A stretch of DNA of 64,000 nucleotides from an uncultured Desulfatiglans sp. (GCA_900498135.1 LR026961.1:2752907-2816906); one strand, 5' to 3'. Shown: positions 34,793 to 46,285, counted from the first letter of the stretch. Notes: generated from the sequence alone by a model not told the origin. Numbers and translations are program-made.

Positions 34793-36211
34793 GTGGGCAA
34801 CGAAGACAGACAGCTTTTCTTGCGGAAGATCCCCGGCGTCGATCGGCTCCTCGGAAGCGAGGAGATACAGGACCTGGCGCGGATCCACCCCCGGGCGCTG
34901 ATTTTGAAGGCTATCCATCAAGTTCTGGAAGATCTCCGTGCCCGGATACTCGAGGGGGGGATCGAGGAGGCGAAGGATCTCGACCTCGCGGCCGTTCTGA
35001 CGAAGGTCCGGGGACGGGTCGAGGACCTTGCCCGGCCCAGCCTCCGGCCTGTCATCAATGCAACGGGCGTGGTGGCCCACACGAACCTCGGGCGGTCCAT
35101 CCTGGCCGAACGGGTGATCGATCGCTTCCGTTCCCTCGCCGGAGGGTACAGCAATCTCGAATACGATTTGAAGGAAGGCCGGCGCGGCAGCCGCTATGTG
35201 CATGTAGAGGGGATCCTCAGGGAGTTGACCTCGGCGGAAGCGGCCATGGTCGTGAACAACAACGCCGCGGCGGTGCTCATCGCCCTCGAGACGCTGGCCA
35301 AGGGCCGTGAAGTGATCGTCTCCCGCGGGCAGCTCGTCGAGATCGGCGGGTCGTTCCGGATCCCCGACGTCATGCGCAAGAGCGGCGCTACGATGATCGA
35401 AGTGGGAACCACCAACAAGACCCATCTGAAGGATTATGAAGAGGCGATCCGCCCCGAGACCGCGCTGCTGCTCAAGGTGCACACGAGCAATTTCCAGGTG
35501 GTCGGCTTCACCAAAGAGGTCCCCCTGGCTGAACTCGCTGAACTGGGACGCCGTTACGGGCTGCCGGTGATGGAGGACCTCGGGAGCGGCTGTTTCGTCG
35601 ACCTCGACGCATTCGGGCTCTCGCGGGAGCCCACCGTCCAGGAGGTGCTCGCCCAGGGTGCGGATCTGGTCACGTTCAGCGGGGACAAGCTGCTCGGGGG
35701 GCCTCAGGCCGGGATCATCCTGGGGCGGCGCGACCTGGTGGCGGCGATTCGGGGTAATCAGCTCAACCGGGCGCTGAGGATCGACAAACTGACCCTTCTG
35801 GCCCTGGAGGAGACGCTCAGGCTGTACCGCGATCCCAAAGAGGCCATCCAGGAGATCCCGACGCTCCGGATGATCCTGCAGCCGCTGGAAGAGCTGCGCT
35901 GGAAGGCTCGAAGCCTGATGGACATGATCGGTCTCGGGGAGGGGGCTGCATTCGGAGTGAGCCTGTGCGACGGGTCGTCCAAGGTGGGCGGGGGGGCGTT
36001 GCCCCTCCTCGAATTGCCGACTTGTCTGGTCTGCCTCGATCCAGGAAAGATGACGGCGCAGTCTCTGGAAAAGGCCCTTCGCGCCTCCGACCCTCCGGTG
36101 ATCGCAAGGGTGGAGCACGAGCGGGTCATGCTGGATGTGCGGACGATTCAGACGGGGGAGATGACGATCGTCGCCCAAACCATCCACCGGATAGCACGCG
36201 GGATGCAGTGA
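34793..36211 (+). CDS. selA: L-seryl-tRNA(Sec) selenium transferase
   Basis: A 472-residue SelA, the PLP enzyme that turns Ser-tRNA(Sec) into Sec-tRNA(Sec) with selenophosphate. The family blocks are clear: NATGVVAHTNLGRS, SNLEYDLKEGRRGSRY, VNNNAAAVLIAL, the Schiff-base lysine in FSGDKLLGGPQAG, and the N-terminal tRNA-binding domain before them. GTG 34793 has AAAGGAG before it and a promoter upstream. selB and the tRNA-Sec gene are not in the window. It shows that the organism makes selenoproteins. Confidence 0.97.
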   Translation: MGNEDRQLFLRKIPGVDRLLGSEEIQDLARIHPRALILKAIHQVLEDLRARILEGGIEEAKDLDLAAVLTKVRGRVEDLARPSLRPVINATGVVAHTNLGRSILAERVIDRFRSLAGGYSNLEYDLKEGRRGSRYVHVEGILRELTSAEAAMVVNNNAAAVLIALETLAKGREVIVSRGQLVEIGGSFRIPDVMRKSGATMIEVGTTNKTHLKDYEEAIRPETALLLKVHTSNFQVVGFTKEVPLAELAELGRRYGLPVMEDLGSGCFVDLDAFGLSREPTVQEVLAQGADLVTFSGDKLLGGPQAGIILGRRDLVAAIRGNQLNRALRIDKLTLLALEETLRLYRDPKEAIQEIPTLRMILQPLEELRWKARSLMDMIGLGEGAAFGVSLCDGSSKVGGGALPLLELPTCLVCLDPGKMTAQSLEKALRASDPPVIARVEHERVMLDVRTIQTGEMTIVAQTIHRIARGMQ

Positions 36212-36252
36212 GGGAGAAGAGGGCGCGGGTCTTTATCGAAAAGTGACCACCC

Positions 36253-36284
36253 AAAAAAAGCGGGTCTGAGAACCCGCTTTTTTT
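36253..36284. terminator. Bidirectional terminator between selA and HU
   Basis: Seven A residues, GCGGGT, a six-base loop, ACCCGC and seven T residues (36253-36284) form a hairpin with a U-run on both strands, between the convergent selA and HU genes. Confidence 0.9.
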
Positions 36285-36302
36285 CGAGATATGTCGATAT
36301 GT

Positions 36303-36572
36303 TTAAACGCTTTCTTTGAGGGCCTTTCCGGGTCGGAATTTAACCACATTCTTTGCCTTGATATTGATGGTTTTTCCTGTCTGGGGATTTCTGCCTTTCC
36401 GTGCTTTTCTCTTGGCGACCACAAAGGAACCAAACCCAGCGAGAGCCAGTTTCTTGTCTTTTTTGAGGGTCTTCTTGGCGACATCGATGAATGAGTTGAG
36501 TGCTTTTTCAGCGTCTGACTTCGATAGCTGGGAATTCTTGGCGATTTCTGCCACTAACTCGGCCTTTGTCAT
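36303..36572 (-). CDS. HU-family DNA-binding protein
   Basis: An 89-residue histone-like protein. MTKAELVAEIAKNSQLSKSDAEKALNSF forms the helical dimer body, GFGSF is the family turn, and RKGRNPQTGKTINI with the conserved Pro is the DNA-intercalating arm. Its genes are less GC-rich than the neighbours, as is common for highly expressed HU. It bends and compacts DNA as a dimer. The gene stands alone, with a shared terminator after it. Confidence 0.96.
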   Translation of the reverse strand: MTKAELVAEIAKNSQLSKSDAEKALNSFIDVAKKTLKKDKKLALAGFGSFVVAKRKARKGRNPQTGKTINIKAKNVVKFRPGKALKESV

Positions 36573-36994
36573 GGTGTCCCCCCTTCTGTGTCGCTGATCA
36601 GGTTTCGAAAGATCATTCTTCCTCAGTATAGCTTCTTCCTTTCTCTTTCCCCCCTTTCATCCCCAGAATGATAAACGGTCCATAAAGTGACGGATACCGC
36701 TTAAACCCACCCCAACCTCATGTTTCTGCAAAAATCGTCAGTAACAATGCTAATTTTGGCCTTTCTAGCACATGAAATACACCTTTTCAATAAAAAATAA
36801 TCAAAAAGTGCCGTGAGAACCCCTAAAAACAAGGAAAAAATCGCATCCACTCCGGGTGGAGGCTGCATGGAGCGGGTCCGGGGATGCAACGGAGTGCGCG
36901 GCGCCCTGCCGGCGGACCCCCCGAACAAGTCATTGTCGACTATCCCTGTCTTTCGATTCCATGAGCAAGGGGCCGGCCATCGGCTTCGCTCCGG
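36573..36994. other. AT-rich intergenic region between HU and gmhA
   Basis: About 420 bases, clearly more AT-rich than the rest of the window between 36650 and 36840. A TATACT box on the minus strand (36630-36625) may serve HU but lacks a good -35. No gene or known RNA recognised. Confidence 0.4.
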
Positions 36995-37023
36995 TTGACA
37001 TCGCGGGCGGCAGGTCATACATT
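36995..37023 (+). promoter_or_regulatory. Candidate promoter of the gmhA operon
   Basis: A perfect TTGACA (36995-37000), a 17-base spacer and TACATT (37018-37023), about 120 bases before gmhA. Confidence 0.6.
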
Positions 37024-37145
37024 ATCGGTCAAATCAACCGTTTTACGGCCTTGGAAACGGATTCCCGCGGAAGTGCCGATGCGAAGACGGGCAAGGCGTT
37101 TTCCGGCTCCTGTGAACTGAATCGAATCGAGGAAAGGGGACATCC

Positions 37146-37733
37146 TTGGAGCGTATCATCAAGGACATCCTGATGGAGAGCATCGAGGTCAAGGAGGCCT
37201 TCATCCGCGAACAGGGTGCGCAGATCGCGGCGCTCGCCGAGCAGATCGCCTCGGCCTTCACCCGGGACCGCAAGCTGCTGCTTTGCGGAAACGGCGGCAG
37301 CGCCGCAGATGCCCAGCATCTGGCCGCGGAGTTCGTCAACCGCTTTCAGCTGGAACGTCCTCCCCTGCCCGCGCTTGCGCTGACGACGGATACATCGGTT
37401 CTGACCAGCATCGCCAACGACTACGACTTCGATCAGGTTTTTTCAAAGCAGGTCGCAGCGCTGGGTGCAGCGGGGGATGTCCTCCTGGTGCTGACGACGA
37501 GCGGCCGTTCGAAGAACATCGTGAAGGCGGTCGAGGCGGCGCGCAAGGCCGGGCTCTATACGGCCGCGCTCCTCGGCGGAGACGGGGGGGAGGTCCGCCG
37601 GATGGCGGACCTGGCCATGGTGGTCAAGAGCAAGACCACCGCCAGGGTTCAGGAAGCCCATATTTTGGCTGGACATATGCTGTGCCATCTGGTTGATTAT
37701 ATCCTTTTCCAGAGACACTTGAACGAGAGTTGA
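37146..37733 (+). CDS. gmhA: Phosphoheptose isomerase
   Basis: A 195-residue SIS-domain enzyme that converts sedoheptulose 7-phosphate to D-glycero-D-manno-heptose 7-phosphate, the first step of LPS-core heptose synthesis. Family blocks: LLLCGNGGSAADAQHLAAEFVNRF, TTDTSVLTSIANDYDFDQVF, LTTSGRSKNI and the C-terminal VQEAHILAGHMLCHLVD with the zinc/active-site His. The start is TTG 37146, with AAAGGGG six bases before it; the next ATG (37173) would cut the conserved first helix. Confidence 0.93.
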   Translation: MERIIKDILMESIEVKEAFIREQGAQIAALAEQIASAFTRDRKLLLCGNGGSAADAQHLAAEFVNRFQLERPPLPALALTTDTSVLTSIANDYDFDQVFSKQVAALGAAGDVLLVLTTSGRSKNIVKAVEAARKAGLYTAALLGGDGGEVRRMADLAMVVKSKTTARVQEAHILAGHMLCHLVDYILFQRHLNES

Positions 37734-37741
37734 CCATTGTC

Positions 37742-38737
37742 ATGACGCTTTTTGAACCTATCGAGCTGGACGGCGTCCGCTCTTATCCCCTGTCGGAGCG
37801 CAAGAGCATCGTGTGCCGGGACGACTTCGCCCGGCCGTGGCGGGCCGGCGGTTCGGTCAAGGAATGGCTGGCCTCCCTGCCGCGCATCCTGGCGGCGAAG
37901 GATCTGCTGGAGATCGCCGCCGGCATCGTGGGTGCGATCAGACGAGACCGGCCTGTCATCCTCGCCATGGGGGCGCATGCCATCAAGGTGGGGCTCAACC
38001 CCGTCATCATCGATCTGATGCGCCGAGGGGCGATCAGCGCCCTTGCATTGAACGGGGCCGGAATCATCCACGACAGCGAACTGGCGATGGTGGGTTCCAC
38101 CTCCGAAGATGTCGCGGCCGAGCTCGGCTCCGGCCGTTTCGGGATGGCGGAGGAGACCGGTGCCTATCTCAACGGGGCCATCCGGGAGGGTGCGGACCAT
38201 GATCTGGGGCTTGGGCGGGCCGTCGGGGCCATGCTCGAGCGGGAACGTTTCCCCTACTGCGACCAGAGCCTGCTGGCACAGGCCTGCCGCCTGGATATCC
38301 CGGTCACGGTCCACGTGGCCCTGGGCACCGACATCATCCACTTCCACCCGAGCGTGGACGGAGCGGCCATCGGCAAGACATCCCACAGGGATTTCCGGGT
38401 CTTTGCGCGCGCGGTTTCGATGCTGGAAGGCGGAGTCTATATCAACCTCGGCTCGGCTGTCATCCTTCCGGAGGTCTTTTTGAAGGCGCTCAGCCTCGTC
38501 AGGAATCTGGGGCACCGCGTTCAGCATTTTACAACGGTGAATATGGATTTCATCCGCCACTATCGACCGGTGACCAATGTCGTCAACCGTCCGACGCTGG
38601 ACGGCGGAAAGGGCTATAACCTGGTCGGCCATCATGAAATCATGTTTCCGCTTCTGGCTGCAGCCGTGATCGAAGGGCTTGACGAGGCCGGGGGCGCAGG
38701 AAACGGACCGCCGCCGGACAGCCGGCGGGACATCTGA
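37742..38737 (+). CDS. Uncharacterised protein downstream of gmhA
   Basis: A 331-residue cytoplasmic protein with Rossmann-like stretches (PVILAMGAHAIKVGLNPVIIDLMRRG, ALALNGAGIIHDSELAMVGSTSEDV) and a conserved-looking block with several His (GTDIIHFHPSVDGAAIGKTS...GGVYINLGSAVILPEVFLKA). The pattern reminds me of deoxyhypusine-synthase-like NAD-binding folds, but I am not sure. It begins within eight bases of the gmhA stop, so it is probably cotranscribed and might act in heptose or nucleotide-sugar metabolism. ATG 37742 is used; TTG 37730 overlaps gmhA and is possible. The last 15 residues are low complexity. Confidence 0.75.
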   Translation: MTLFEPIELDGVRSYPLSERKSIVCRDDFARPWRAGGSVKEWLASLPRILAAKDLLEIAAGIVGAIRRDRPVILAMGAHAIKVGLNPVIIDLMRRGAISALALNGAGIIHDSELAMVGSTSEDVAAELGSGRFGMAEETGAYLNGAIREGADHDLGLGRAVGAMLERERFPYCDQSLLAQACRLDIPVTVHVALGTDIIHFHPSVDGAAIGKTSHRDFRVFARAVSMLEGGVYINLGSAVILPEVFLKALSLVRNLGHRVQHFTTVNMDFIRHYRPVTNVVNRPTLDGGKGYNLVGHHEIMFPLLAAAVIEGLDEAGGAGNGPPPDSRRDI

Positions 38738-38807
38738 CTACACATGTACCGGTGCTCATCGGGGGTTTGGCGATGGGCACGAATGATTTTTGAAAGGGAT
38801 CAATCAT

Positions 38808-39026
38808 ATGCCTATCTATGAATATCGATGCAAAGCATGCGACCGGGAGTTCGAAGCCCTGGTCTTTTCGGGCGACAGCCAGATCGCCTGCCCCCATTGT
38901 AAAGGGACCGATGTGACGCGCCTCATGTCCGCGTGCGGATTCAAGAGCGACAGCGGGTTTACGCCGTCCTCCGGGTCTTCGGGATGCGCCTCCTGTTCCG
39001 GAGGCAGCTGCAGCAGTTGTCATTGA
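38808..39026 (+). CDS. FmdB-family zinc-ribbon protein
   Basis: A 72-residue protein with the FmdB zinc ribbon: MPIYEYRCKACDREFE and CPHCKGTDVTRLMS supply two CxxC pairs. The tail is Ser/Gly/Cys-rich (CASCSGGSCSSCH) with additional cysteines. These proteins are small regulators or cofactor carriers of unknown role. AAAGGGA precedes ATG 38808. It lies 70 bases after the previous gene and 25 before ispF. Confidence 0.9.
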   Translation: MPIYEYRCKACDREFEALVFSGDSQIACPHCKGTDVTRLMSACGFKSDSGFTPSSGSSGCASCSGGSCSSCH

Positions 39027-39051
39027 GGCCGGCCGGGGGAAAACGGGTCCC

Positions 39052-39561
39052 GTGAATCAGGAGACGCCGCTCGTGCGCGTAGGGTTCGGGTACGATGTGC
39101 ATGCCCTTGCGCCGGACTGCGCTCTCATCCTGGGCGGGGTCCATGTCCCTTTCCCGGCGGGACTGGCAGGGCATTCGGATGCGGATGTCCTGATCCACGC
39201 CGTGATGGACGCCATCGTCGGGGCCCTGGGCCTGGGGGATATCGGACGCCACTTCCCGGACAGCGATCCGGCACTCGAGGGGATCTCCAGCCTGATTCTG
39301 CTGGATGAGGTCCATGACATGCTGATGCAGCAGGGCTGGTGCATCAACAACCTGGATGCCACGGTCGTGGCCGAGCGGCCGAAGCTTGCACCCTTTGTTC
39401 CCGAGATGCGGGAGCGGATCGCCCGCACCCTTCAAACGCCTGCCGAATGCATCAACATCAAGGCGACGACGACCGAAGGCCTCGGCTTCTGCGGCCGGGG
39501 GGAAGGGATCGCCGCCTATGCGATCGTGAGCCTGCGCCCGGCCGGGCCGGGAACGCCCTAG
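39052..39561 (+). CDS. ispF: 2-C-methyl-D-erythritol 2,4-cyclodiphosphate synthase
   Basis: A 169-residue IspF, the enzyme of the MEP isoprenoid pathway that closes the cyclic diphosphate. Zinc ligands lie in GFGYDVHAL (Asp, His) and in the AGHSDADVLIHA block; FPDSDP and the C-terminal KATTTEGLGFCGRGEGIAA are diagnostic. GTG 39052 is used, with GGGGGA upstream. It is followed by cysS after 41 bases, a common neighbour arrangement. Confidence 0.96.
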   Translation: MNQETPLVRVGFGYDVHALAPDCALILGGVHVPFPAGLAGHSDADVLIHAVMDAIVGALGLGDIGRHFPDSDPALEGISSLILLDEVHDMLMQQGWCINNLDATVVAERPKLAPFVPEMRERIARTLQTPAECINIKATTTEGLGFCGRGEGIAAYAIVSLRPAGPGTP

Positions 39562-39602
39562 AGCCGCCTGCCGGCGCAAGCCCTTCATAAAGGAGAAAAT
39601 CG

Positions 39603-41051
39603 TTGACGTTACAGCTTTACAACACCGCGACGCGGAGAAAAGAACCCTTCACGTCCCGCGAACCCGGCAAGGTCGGCCTGTATGTGTGCGGGGTTACGGT
39701 CTACGATCTTTGTCACATCGGACATGCGCGCTCCGCGATCGTCTTCGATGTGCTCGTGCGCTATCTCCGGGCCAAAGGGCTCGAAGTGACCTATGTCCGG
39801 AACTTCACCGACGTGGATGACAAGATCATCGATCGGGCCGCCCAGCTTGGGGAGGACCCGGGCGTTCTGGCGCAGCGCTTCATCGACGCATTTTACGAAG
39901 ACATGGGGCGGCTCGGCGTGCTCGAGGCCGACATCGAACCGCGGGCCACCGAACATGTCGAAGGGATGATCGCGATGATCGAGGCCCTTCTGGAAAAGGG
40001 GCTGGCTTATGCAGTCGACGGTGATGTGTTCTACTCGGTCGAGGCGTTTCAGGGGTACGGTGCGCTCTCAGGCCGGAAGTTGGAGGACATGAAGGCGGGC
40101 AGCCGGATCGCCGTGGACGAGAAGAAGCGGCACCCCATGGATTTCGCCCTCTGGAAGAGCGCCAAACCGGGGGAGCCGCAGTGGCCCAGCCCATGGGGGC
40201 CGGGGCGGCCGGGTTGGCACCTCGAGTGCTCGGTCATGAGCAACCGGTACCTGGGGCCGTCTTTCGACATTCACGGCGGGGGGCGCGATTTGCTGTTCCC
40301 CCACCACGAAAACGAGCGGGCCCAGTCCATCGGCGCCAACGGAGGCGAGTTCGCCCGCTTCTGGGTGCACAACGGTTTCGTGACGGTCGAAGGGGAAAAG
40401 ATGTCGAAGTCCCTGGGCAACTTCCTGACCATCCGCGATGCGGTCGAGCAGTACCACCCGCAGGTGTTGAGGTTGTTCCTGCTGTCCAAGCATTACCGGA
40501 GCCCCCTCGATTTCAGCAAAGGCGCGGTCCTCGGCCAGCAGTCCGGCCTGGTCCGCATCTACCGGACGCTGAAGCGCCTGGAGGAGGAGGCGGGTCCTCC
40601 GGAGGGCCTCCCCGATTTCGGGACCCTGGCAGAGGGGCAGCAGGACGATACGACCTTCCTGGGTGCGTTCTTGCACGCTATGGACGATGACTTGAACACC
40701 GCCGGAGCGATCGGAATCCTCTTCGAAAAGGTCCGGGACCTGAACCGCATCCTGGACGCCGGGCCGGCGGAAAACCGTGTGGAACAGCTGAAGACGGGCC
40801 GCGTCGAACTGCTTGCGGCCGCCTCCGTGCTCGGGCTGCTGGAGACGCCGCCGGATGTCTTTTTCGACGAGATGGCCGGCAGGGAGTTGTCTGCCGACCG
40901 GTCCGAAATCGATGCCCTGGTCGAGGAGCGCGTGCAGGCGCGGGGGGCCAAGGATTGGGCGAAGGCCGACAGGATCCGCGACCGGCTCAAAGAGATGGGG
41001 GTCGTCCTCGAAGACGGGCCAGGCGGGACGACCTGGAGGCTGGATGTTTGA
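39603..41051 (+). CDS. cysS: Cysteinyl-tRNA synthetase
   Basis: A 482-residue class I synthetase charging tRNA-Cys. [17 protein letters not shown] holds the first zinc cysteine and the HIGH motif, LECSVMS and the [14 protein letters not shown] block give the remaining zinc ligands, and KMSKSLGNF is the KMSKS loop. The start is TTG 39603, with AAGGAG seven bases before it. Its end overlaps the start of uvrB by eight bases. Confidence 0.97.
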   Translation: MTLQLYNTATRRKEPFTSREPGKVGLYVCGVTVYDLCHIGHARSAIVFDVLVRYLRAKGLEVTYVRNFTDVDDKIIDRAAQLGEDPGVLAQRFIDAFYEDMGRLGVLEADIEPRATEHVEGMIAMIEALLEKGLAYAVDGDVFYSVEAFQGYGALSGRKLEDMKAGSRIAVDEKKRHPMDFALWKSAKPGEPQWPSPWGPGRPGWHLECSVMSNRYLGPSFDIHGGGRDLLFPHHENERAQSIGANGGEFARFWVHNGFVTVEGEKMSKSLGNFLTIRDAVEQYHPQVLRLFLLSKHYRSPLDFSKGAVLGQQSGLVRIYRTLKRLEEEAGPPEGLPDFGTLAEGQQDDTTFLGAFLHAMDDDLNTAGAIGILFEKVRDLNRILDAGPAENRVEQLKTGRVELLAAASVLGLLETPPDVFFDEMAGRELSADRSEIDALVEERVQARGAKDWAKADRIRDRLKEMGVVLEDGPGGTTWRLDV

Positions 41052-41303
41052 GATCGTTACGGATCTCTCCCCTTGCGGCGATCAGCCTCAGGCGATCGAT
41101 GCGCTCGCGGGCGGGCTGGAAGAGGGGTTGACCCATCAGGTTCTCCTCGGGGTGACGGGCTCCGGGAAGACGTTCAGCATCGCGCAGGTGATCAACCGCG
41201 TGCAGAAGACGACGCTCGTCATCGCACCGAACAAGACGCTCGCGGGCCAGCTCTACGGGGAGCTCAAACACCTCTTCCCCCACAACGCCGTGGAGTATTT
41301 CGT

Positions 41304-41562
41304 CAGTTATTACGATTATTACCAGCCCGAGGCCTACATCCCCCAGTCAGATACCTATATCCAGAAGGATTCCTCAATAAACGAAAGCATAGACAAGATG
41401 AGGCATGCGGCCAAAAGTGACCTTGTGGCCGCATGCCTCATCTTGTCTATGCTTTCAGTTATTACGATTACTACCAGCCTGAGGCCTACATCCCCCAGTC
41501 CGATACCTACATCCAGAAAGATTCGCACATCAACGACCAGATCGACAAGATGCGCCACGCCG
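41304..41562 (+). repeat. Imperfect duplication inside uvrB
   Basis: About 107 bases from 41304 recur from 41456 (offset 152). Over 35 aligned codons there are 19 base differences but only three amino-acid changes, so most are synonymous. The first copy uses codons rare in this genome (TCA, ATA, ATA, AGG, CAT); the second uses ATC, CGC, CAC like the neighbours. This is not a fresh tandem duplication. Confidence 0.9.
41383..41456. repeat. Perfect 31-bp inverted repeat with 12-base loop
   Basis: Bases 41383-41413 are the exact reverse complement of 41426-41456. After two mismatches the complementarity resumes for five bases (AATAA at 41376 with TTATT at 41459). The left arm is the 3' end of the first uvrB copy; the right arm is its fold-back copy and joins directly to the second uvrB copy. 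No terminator-like T-run follows. Confidence 0.95.
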
Positions 41563-43272
41563 CCACCCGCTCGCTCCTCGATCGGGACGATGTCATCATC
41601 GTAGCCAGCGTCTCCTGCATCTACGGCCTCGGATCGCCCGAGGCTTACCAGGACATGCTGCTCTATGTGGAGCGGGGCGTGGAACTCTCCCGGGAAGCGG
41701 CGGTCAGGAAGCTGGTGGAGATCCAGTACGAAAGGGGCGATCTGGATTTTTACCGGGGGCGCTTCCGGGCGAGGGGCGATGTGCTGGACATCTACCCGGT
41801 GCACGAGGAGGAGCGGGCCGTTCGGATCTGCTTCTTCGGCGACGAAGTGGAGGCGATCCAGGAGATCGACCCGTTGACGGGAAAGACCCTCGGCCACATG
41901 AACCGGGTGACGATTTATCCAGCCAGTCATTACGTCACCAGCGTCGAGATCCGCGAGAAGGCGATCGAGGCGATCAAGATGGAACTGGGGGAGCGGGTGG
42001 TTGCGTTCCGGGAGCAGGGCAAGCTCCTCGAGGCCCAGCGGATCGAGGAGCGGACCCGGTTCGATCTCGAGATGATGATCGAGATGGGATACTGCCACGG
42101 GATCGAAAACTACTCCCGCCACCTGACGGGCCGCACGGCCGGCGAACCCCCTCCTACGCTGCTCGACTATTTTCCGAAGGATTTCCTGGTGGTCATCGAT
42201 GAGAGCCACATTACCGTTCCTCAGCTGAGGGGCATGTACAACGGAGACCGCTCTCGAAAAGAGACCCTGGTGGAGTACGGGTTCAGGCTGCCGTCGGCGC
42301 TGGACAACCGGCCGCTCCGGTTCCAGGAGTTCGAGCGCAAGATCAACCAGGCCATCTATGTCTCGGCGACGCCCGGTCCTTATGAGTTGGCGAAGGCGGA
42401 GCGGGTGGCGGAGCAGATCATCCGGCCGACCGGGCTGATGGACCCCGTGATCGAGGTGCGCCCGGCTGCCGAGCAGGTGGACGACCTGCTGGCGCGCATC
42501 CGGGAGCGGGTCGATCGGGGCGAGCGCGTGCTGGTGACGACCCTCACCAAGAAGATGGCCGAGGACCTGACGGACTACCTGGCGGACCTCGGTGTGCGGG
42601 TGCGCTACATGCATTCGGACATCAAGACCATCGAGCGGATGGATATCATCCGGGACCTTCGGCTGGGGGCGTTCGATGTGCTGGTCGGGATCAATCTGCT
42701 CAGGGAGGGGCTCGATCTGCCGGAGGTGTCCCTGGTGGCGATCCTGGATGCCGACAAGGAGGGGTTCCTCCGCTCTGAGCGTTCCCTGATCCAGACCTGT
42801 GGACGGGCCGCCCGCAATGTCAACGGCAAGGTCATCCTCTATGCGGACACCGTTACGGAGTCGATGGCCCGGGCCATAGAGGAGAGCACGCGGCGGCGAG
42901 AGATCCAGGAGGCCTACAACCGGGAGCATCACATCACGCCGGCGACGATCCGGAAGAACATCGACCACGGCCTGTGGAGCGAGGCCGAAGCCGATTACTT
43001 CACGGTCCCCGCCGTTGCGGAGGCAGCCGGCACCTTCCGGTCACCGGACGAGATCGAACAGGAGATCAAGGATTTGACGGACAAGATGATGGCTGCGGCG
43101 CAGGACCTCGCGTTCGAAGAGGCGGCGGGGTTTCGCGACCGCATCCGTGCCCTGGAGCAGCAGGCCATGGCCCAGATGGAGCCGGCCTGAAGCGGGGTAT
43201 CCCCGGGCGCCCGGGCAGGAGCGAGGTCGAGGCCGTGCTCGGCCGGCCCCGCACACGAGAGGTGAAAATCCC

Positions 43273-44997
<1,725 letters not shown>

Positions 44998-45150
44998 CCC
45001 GGAGGACGGACCCGACTGCAGCGGCCGCCGCGGCGCAGGCAGACCGGCCGAGACTGCATGCGGGCCCCATCAGGAGCGCTTGGGGTGCCGGCTTTTTATG
45101 GTGGAAGGTCCCTTGCATCGACGGGCTGCTCCTCCGCACCGGCGTCCGCT

Positions 45151-45984
45151 TCAGCCCGCCGCCTCGCAGAGGATCTGGCGGAGGCGCTCGCTCAGGAAGA
45201 TGATGGACTCGATGTCGAGGTGTTCGGTGACGGTGACGTCGAAGAGGAGCTTCGCCTTCGCCCCGAACGGCTCCCCCGGCAGCTCGTCCCAGAAGAGCAG
45301 CAGCACGGGGATGCGCGGCAAAGGCGTGAAGAGCACCGCCAGATCGGCATCTTGCGCCGAATCCCCGAGATCTTTTCCGCCCGCTTCGTGCGCTGCCCGC
45401 CGCAGGTCCTCCCTGCGGCCCCGGAAGTGCTCGACCAGCGGCATCTCCACCTGCTCCCGCATCGATACGATCTTGGAGACCGTGTTGGGGATCTCTTCGA
45501 GGGCCTTCCATATCCCCTTGGGCAGGGTCCGCCCGCCCTGGGCCATGTGGTTGTAAAGGAAGACCTGCTCCCAGCGCCCGAGCGGCGTGCCGTCGATCCT
45601 GGAGATGCCCCGCTCCGAGACATGGATGACATCGGTGAAATAGGGGATTTCCATGTACTGGCACCCGTTTTCCTCCGCGATTTTCCCCCCGATCCGCTCC
45701 GACACGTCCTCGAGGGTCATGGAAGAGGCCCGCTCGCGCGCCCACTTCAAGGCATCGGCGGCCAGATCCTTCTTGGTCCACTTGCCCTGGGCGTACTGTT
45801 CGTCCAGTTCGGCCTGGACCCTCTCGACCAGGTCGGGCGCGAGATGCGGGCAGTTGGCGATCGGGAGCTTCTCGGATACGACCATGCTGGCAAAGGCGAA
45901 ACAGGTCGGGAAACCGCAGTCGCGGCAGTTGGTTCGAGGAAGCACCTTGCGATAGAGATCCACGATCGATAAAGGCAAAGGCAT
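45151..45984 (-). CDS. DUF3786 protein with N-terminal Fe-S motif
   Basis: A 277-residue protein with an N-terminal four-cysteine motif (LPRTNCRDCGFPTCFAFA, then Cys in IANCPHL), the pattern of the 4Fe-4S domain found in corrinoid/Fe-S proteins, followed by a DUF3786 domain (about 75-270; FTDVIHVSERG, YNHMAQGG, LLFDVTVTEHLDIESIIFLSERL). Such proteins occur mostly in anaerobes with Wood-Ljungdahl genes. The corrinoid/Fe-S-like N-terminus and the metF-metV block in the same window hint at a role in one-carbon metabolism, but no reaction is known. Confidence 0.8.
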   Translation of the reverse strand: MPLPLSIVDLYRKVLPRTNCRDCGFPTCFAFASMVVSEKLPIANCPHLAPDLVERVQAELDEQYAQGKWTKKDLAADALKWARERASSMTLEDVSERIGGKIAEENGCQYMEIPYFTDVIHVSERGISRIDGTPLGRWEQVFLYNHMAQGGRTLPKGIWKALEEIPNTVSKIVSMREQVEMPLVEHFRGRREDLRRAAHEAGGKDLGDSAQDADLAVLFTPLPRIPVLLLFWDELPGEPFGAKAKLLFDVTVTEHLDIESIIFLSERLRQILCEAAG

Positions 45985-46060
45985 GACCTCCCAATGGATG
46001 CCGGACGCCCTTCAAGGGCTTGCGGCGGGCGGGTTTTGTGCGTGGTGGGGCGGACGGTCT

Positions 46061-46285
46061 TCAGTGCCCCGCCATAGCCCCTTTCAGTCTTTGGATGAAG
46101 CGTTCCCGGGCCCCCGGGTCGTTTCTGATCTGCTCCTTGACAGCCTTCCAGGCCGGGGAACAATCTTTGTAGGGGACGTCCACCAGGGAATGGACGATCC
46201 GGTCGACGCTCTGCTTGTTTTCGGCCGTGATGACGACACCGGCCTCTTCGAGGACATCCTTCATGTACCTGAAATAGCAGGACAT
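46061..46285 (-). CDS. Uncharacterised 74-residue protein
   Basis: A small protein, MSCYFRYMKDVLEEAGVVITAENKQSVDRIVHSL..., helical, with the phrase DCSPAWKAVKEQI in the middle. GGAG precedes ATG 46285. It lies 76 bases upstream of the DUF3786 gene on the same strand and is probably its operon partner. I have no function for it. Confidence 0.75.
   Translation of the reverse strand: MSCYFRYMKDVLEEAGVVITAENKQSVDRIVHSLVDVPYKDCSPAWKAVKEQIRNDPGARERFIQRLKGAMAGH

Larger units (their letters stand above)
41044..43190 (+). pseudogene. uvrB: uvrB, interrupted by a 152-bp insertion
   Basis: The excinuclease subunit UvrB, split into two frames. The first (from ATG 41044) holds Walker A GVTGSGKT (36-43) and [14 protein letters not shown], then runs to a stop at 41604. 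The second resumes at the [19 protein letters not shown] block and continues with [45 protein letters not shown] and the C-terminal UvrC-contact helices, ending at 43190. Deleting 41304-41455 (152 bases) gives exactly 665 codons, the normal UvrB length, so the rest of the gene is intact. As written the gene should not give functional UvrB unless the insert is bypassed, lost, or an assembly error. Confidence 0.85.

Noticed and set aside
45151-45984. Extended frames on the plus strand across the DUF3786 gene
   Set aside because: High GC keeps antisense frames open. The minus-strand protein has the Fe-S motif and a domain-like pattern; the plus-strand ones do not.
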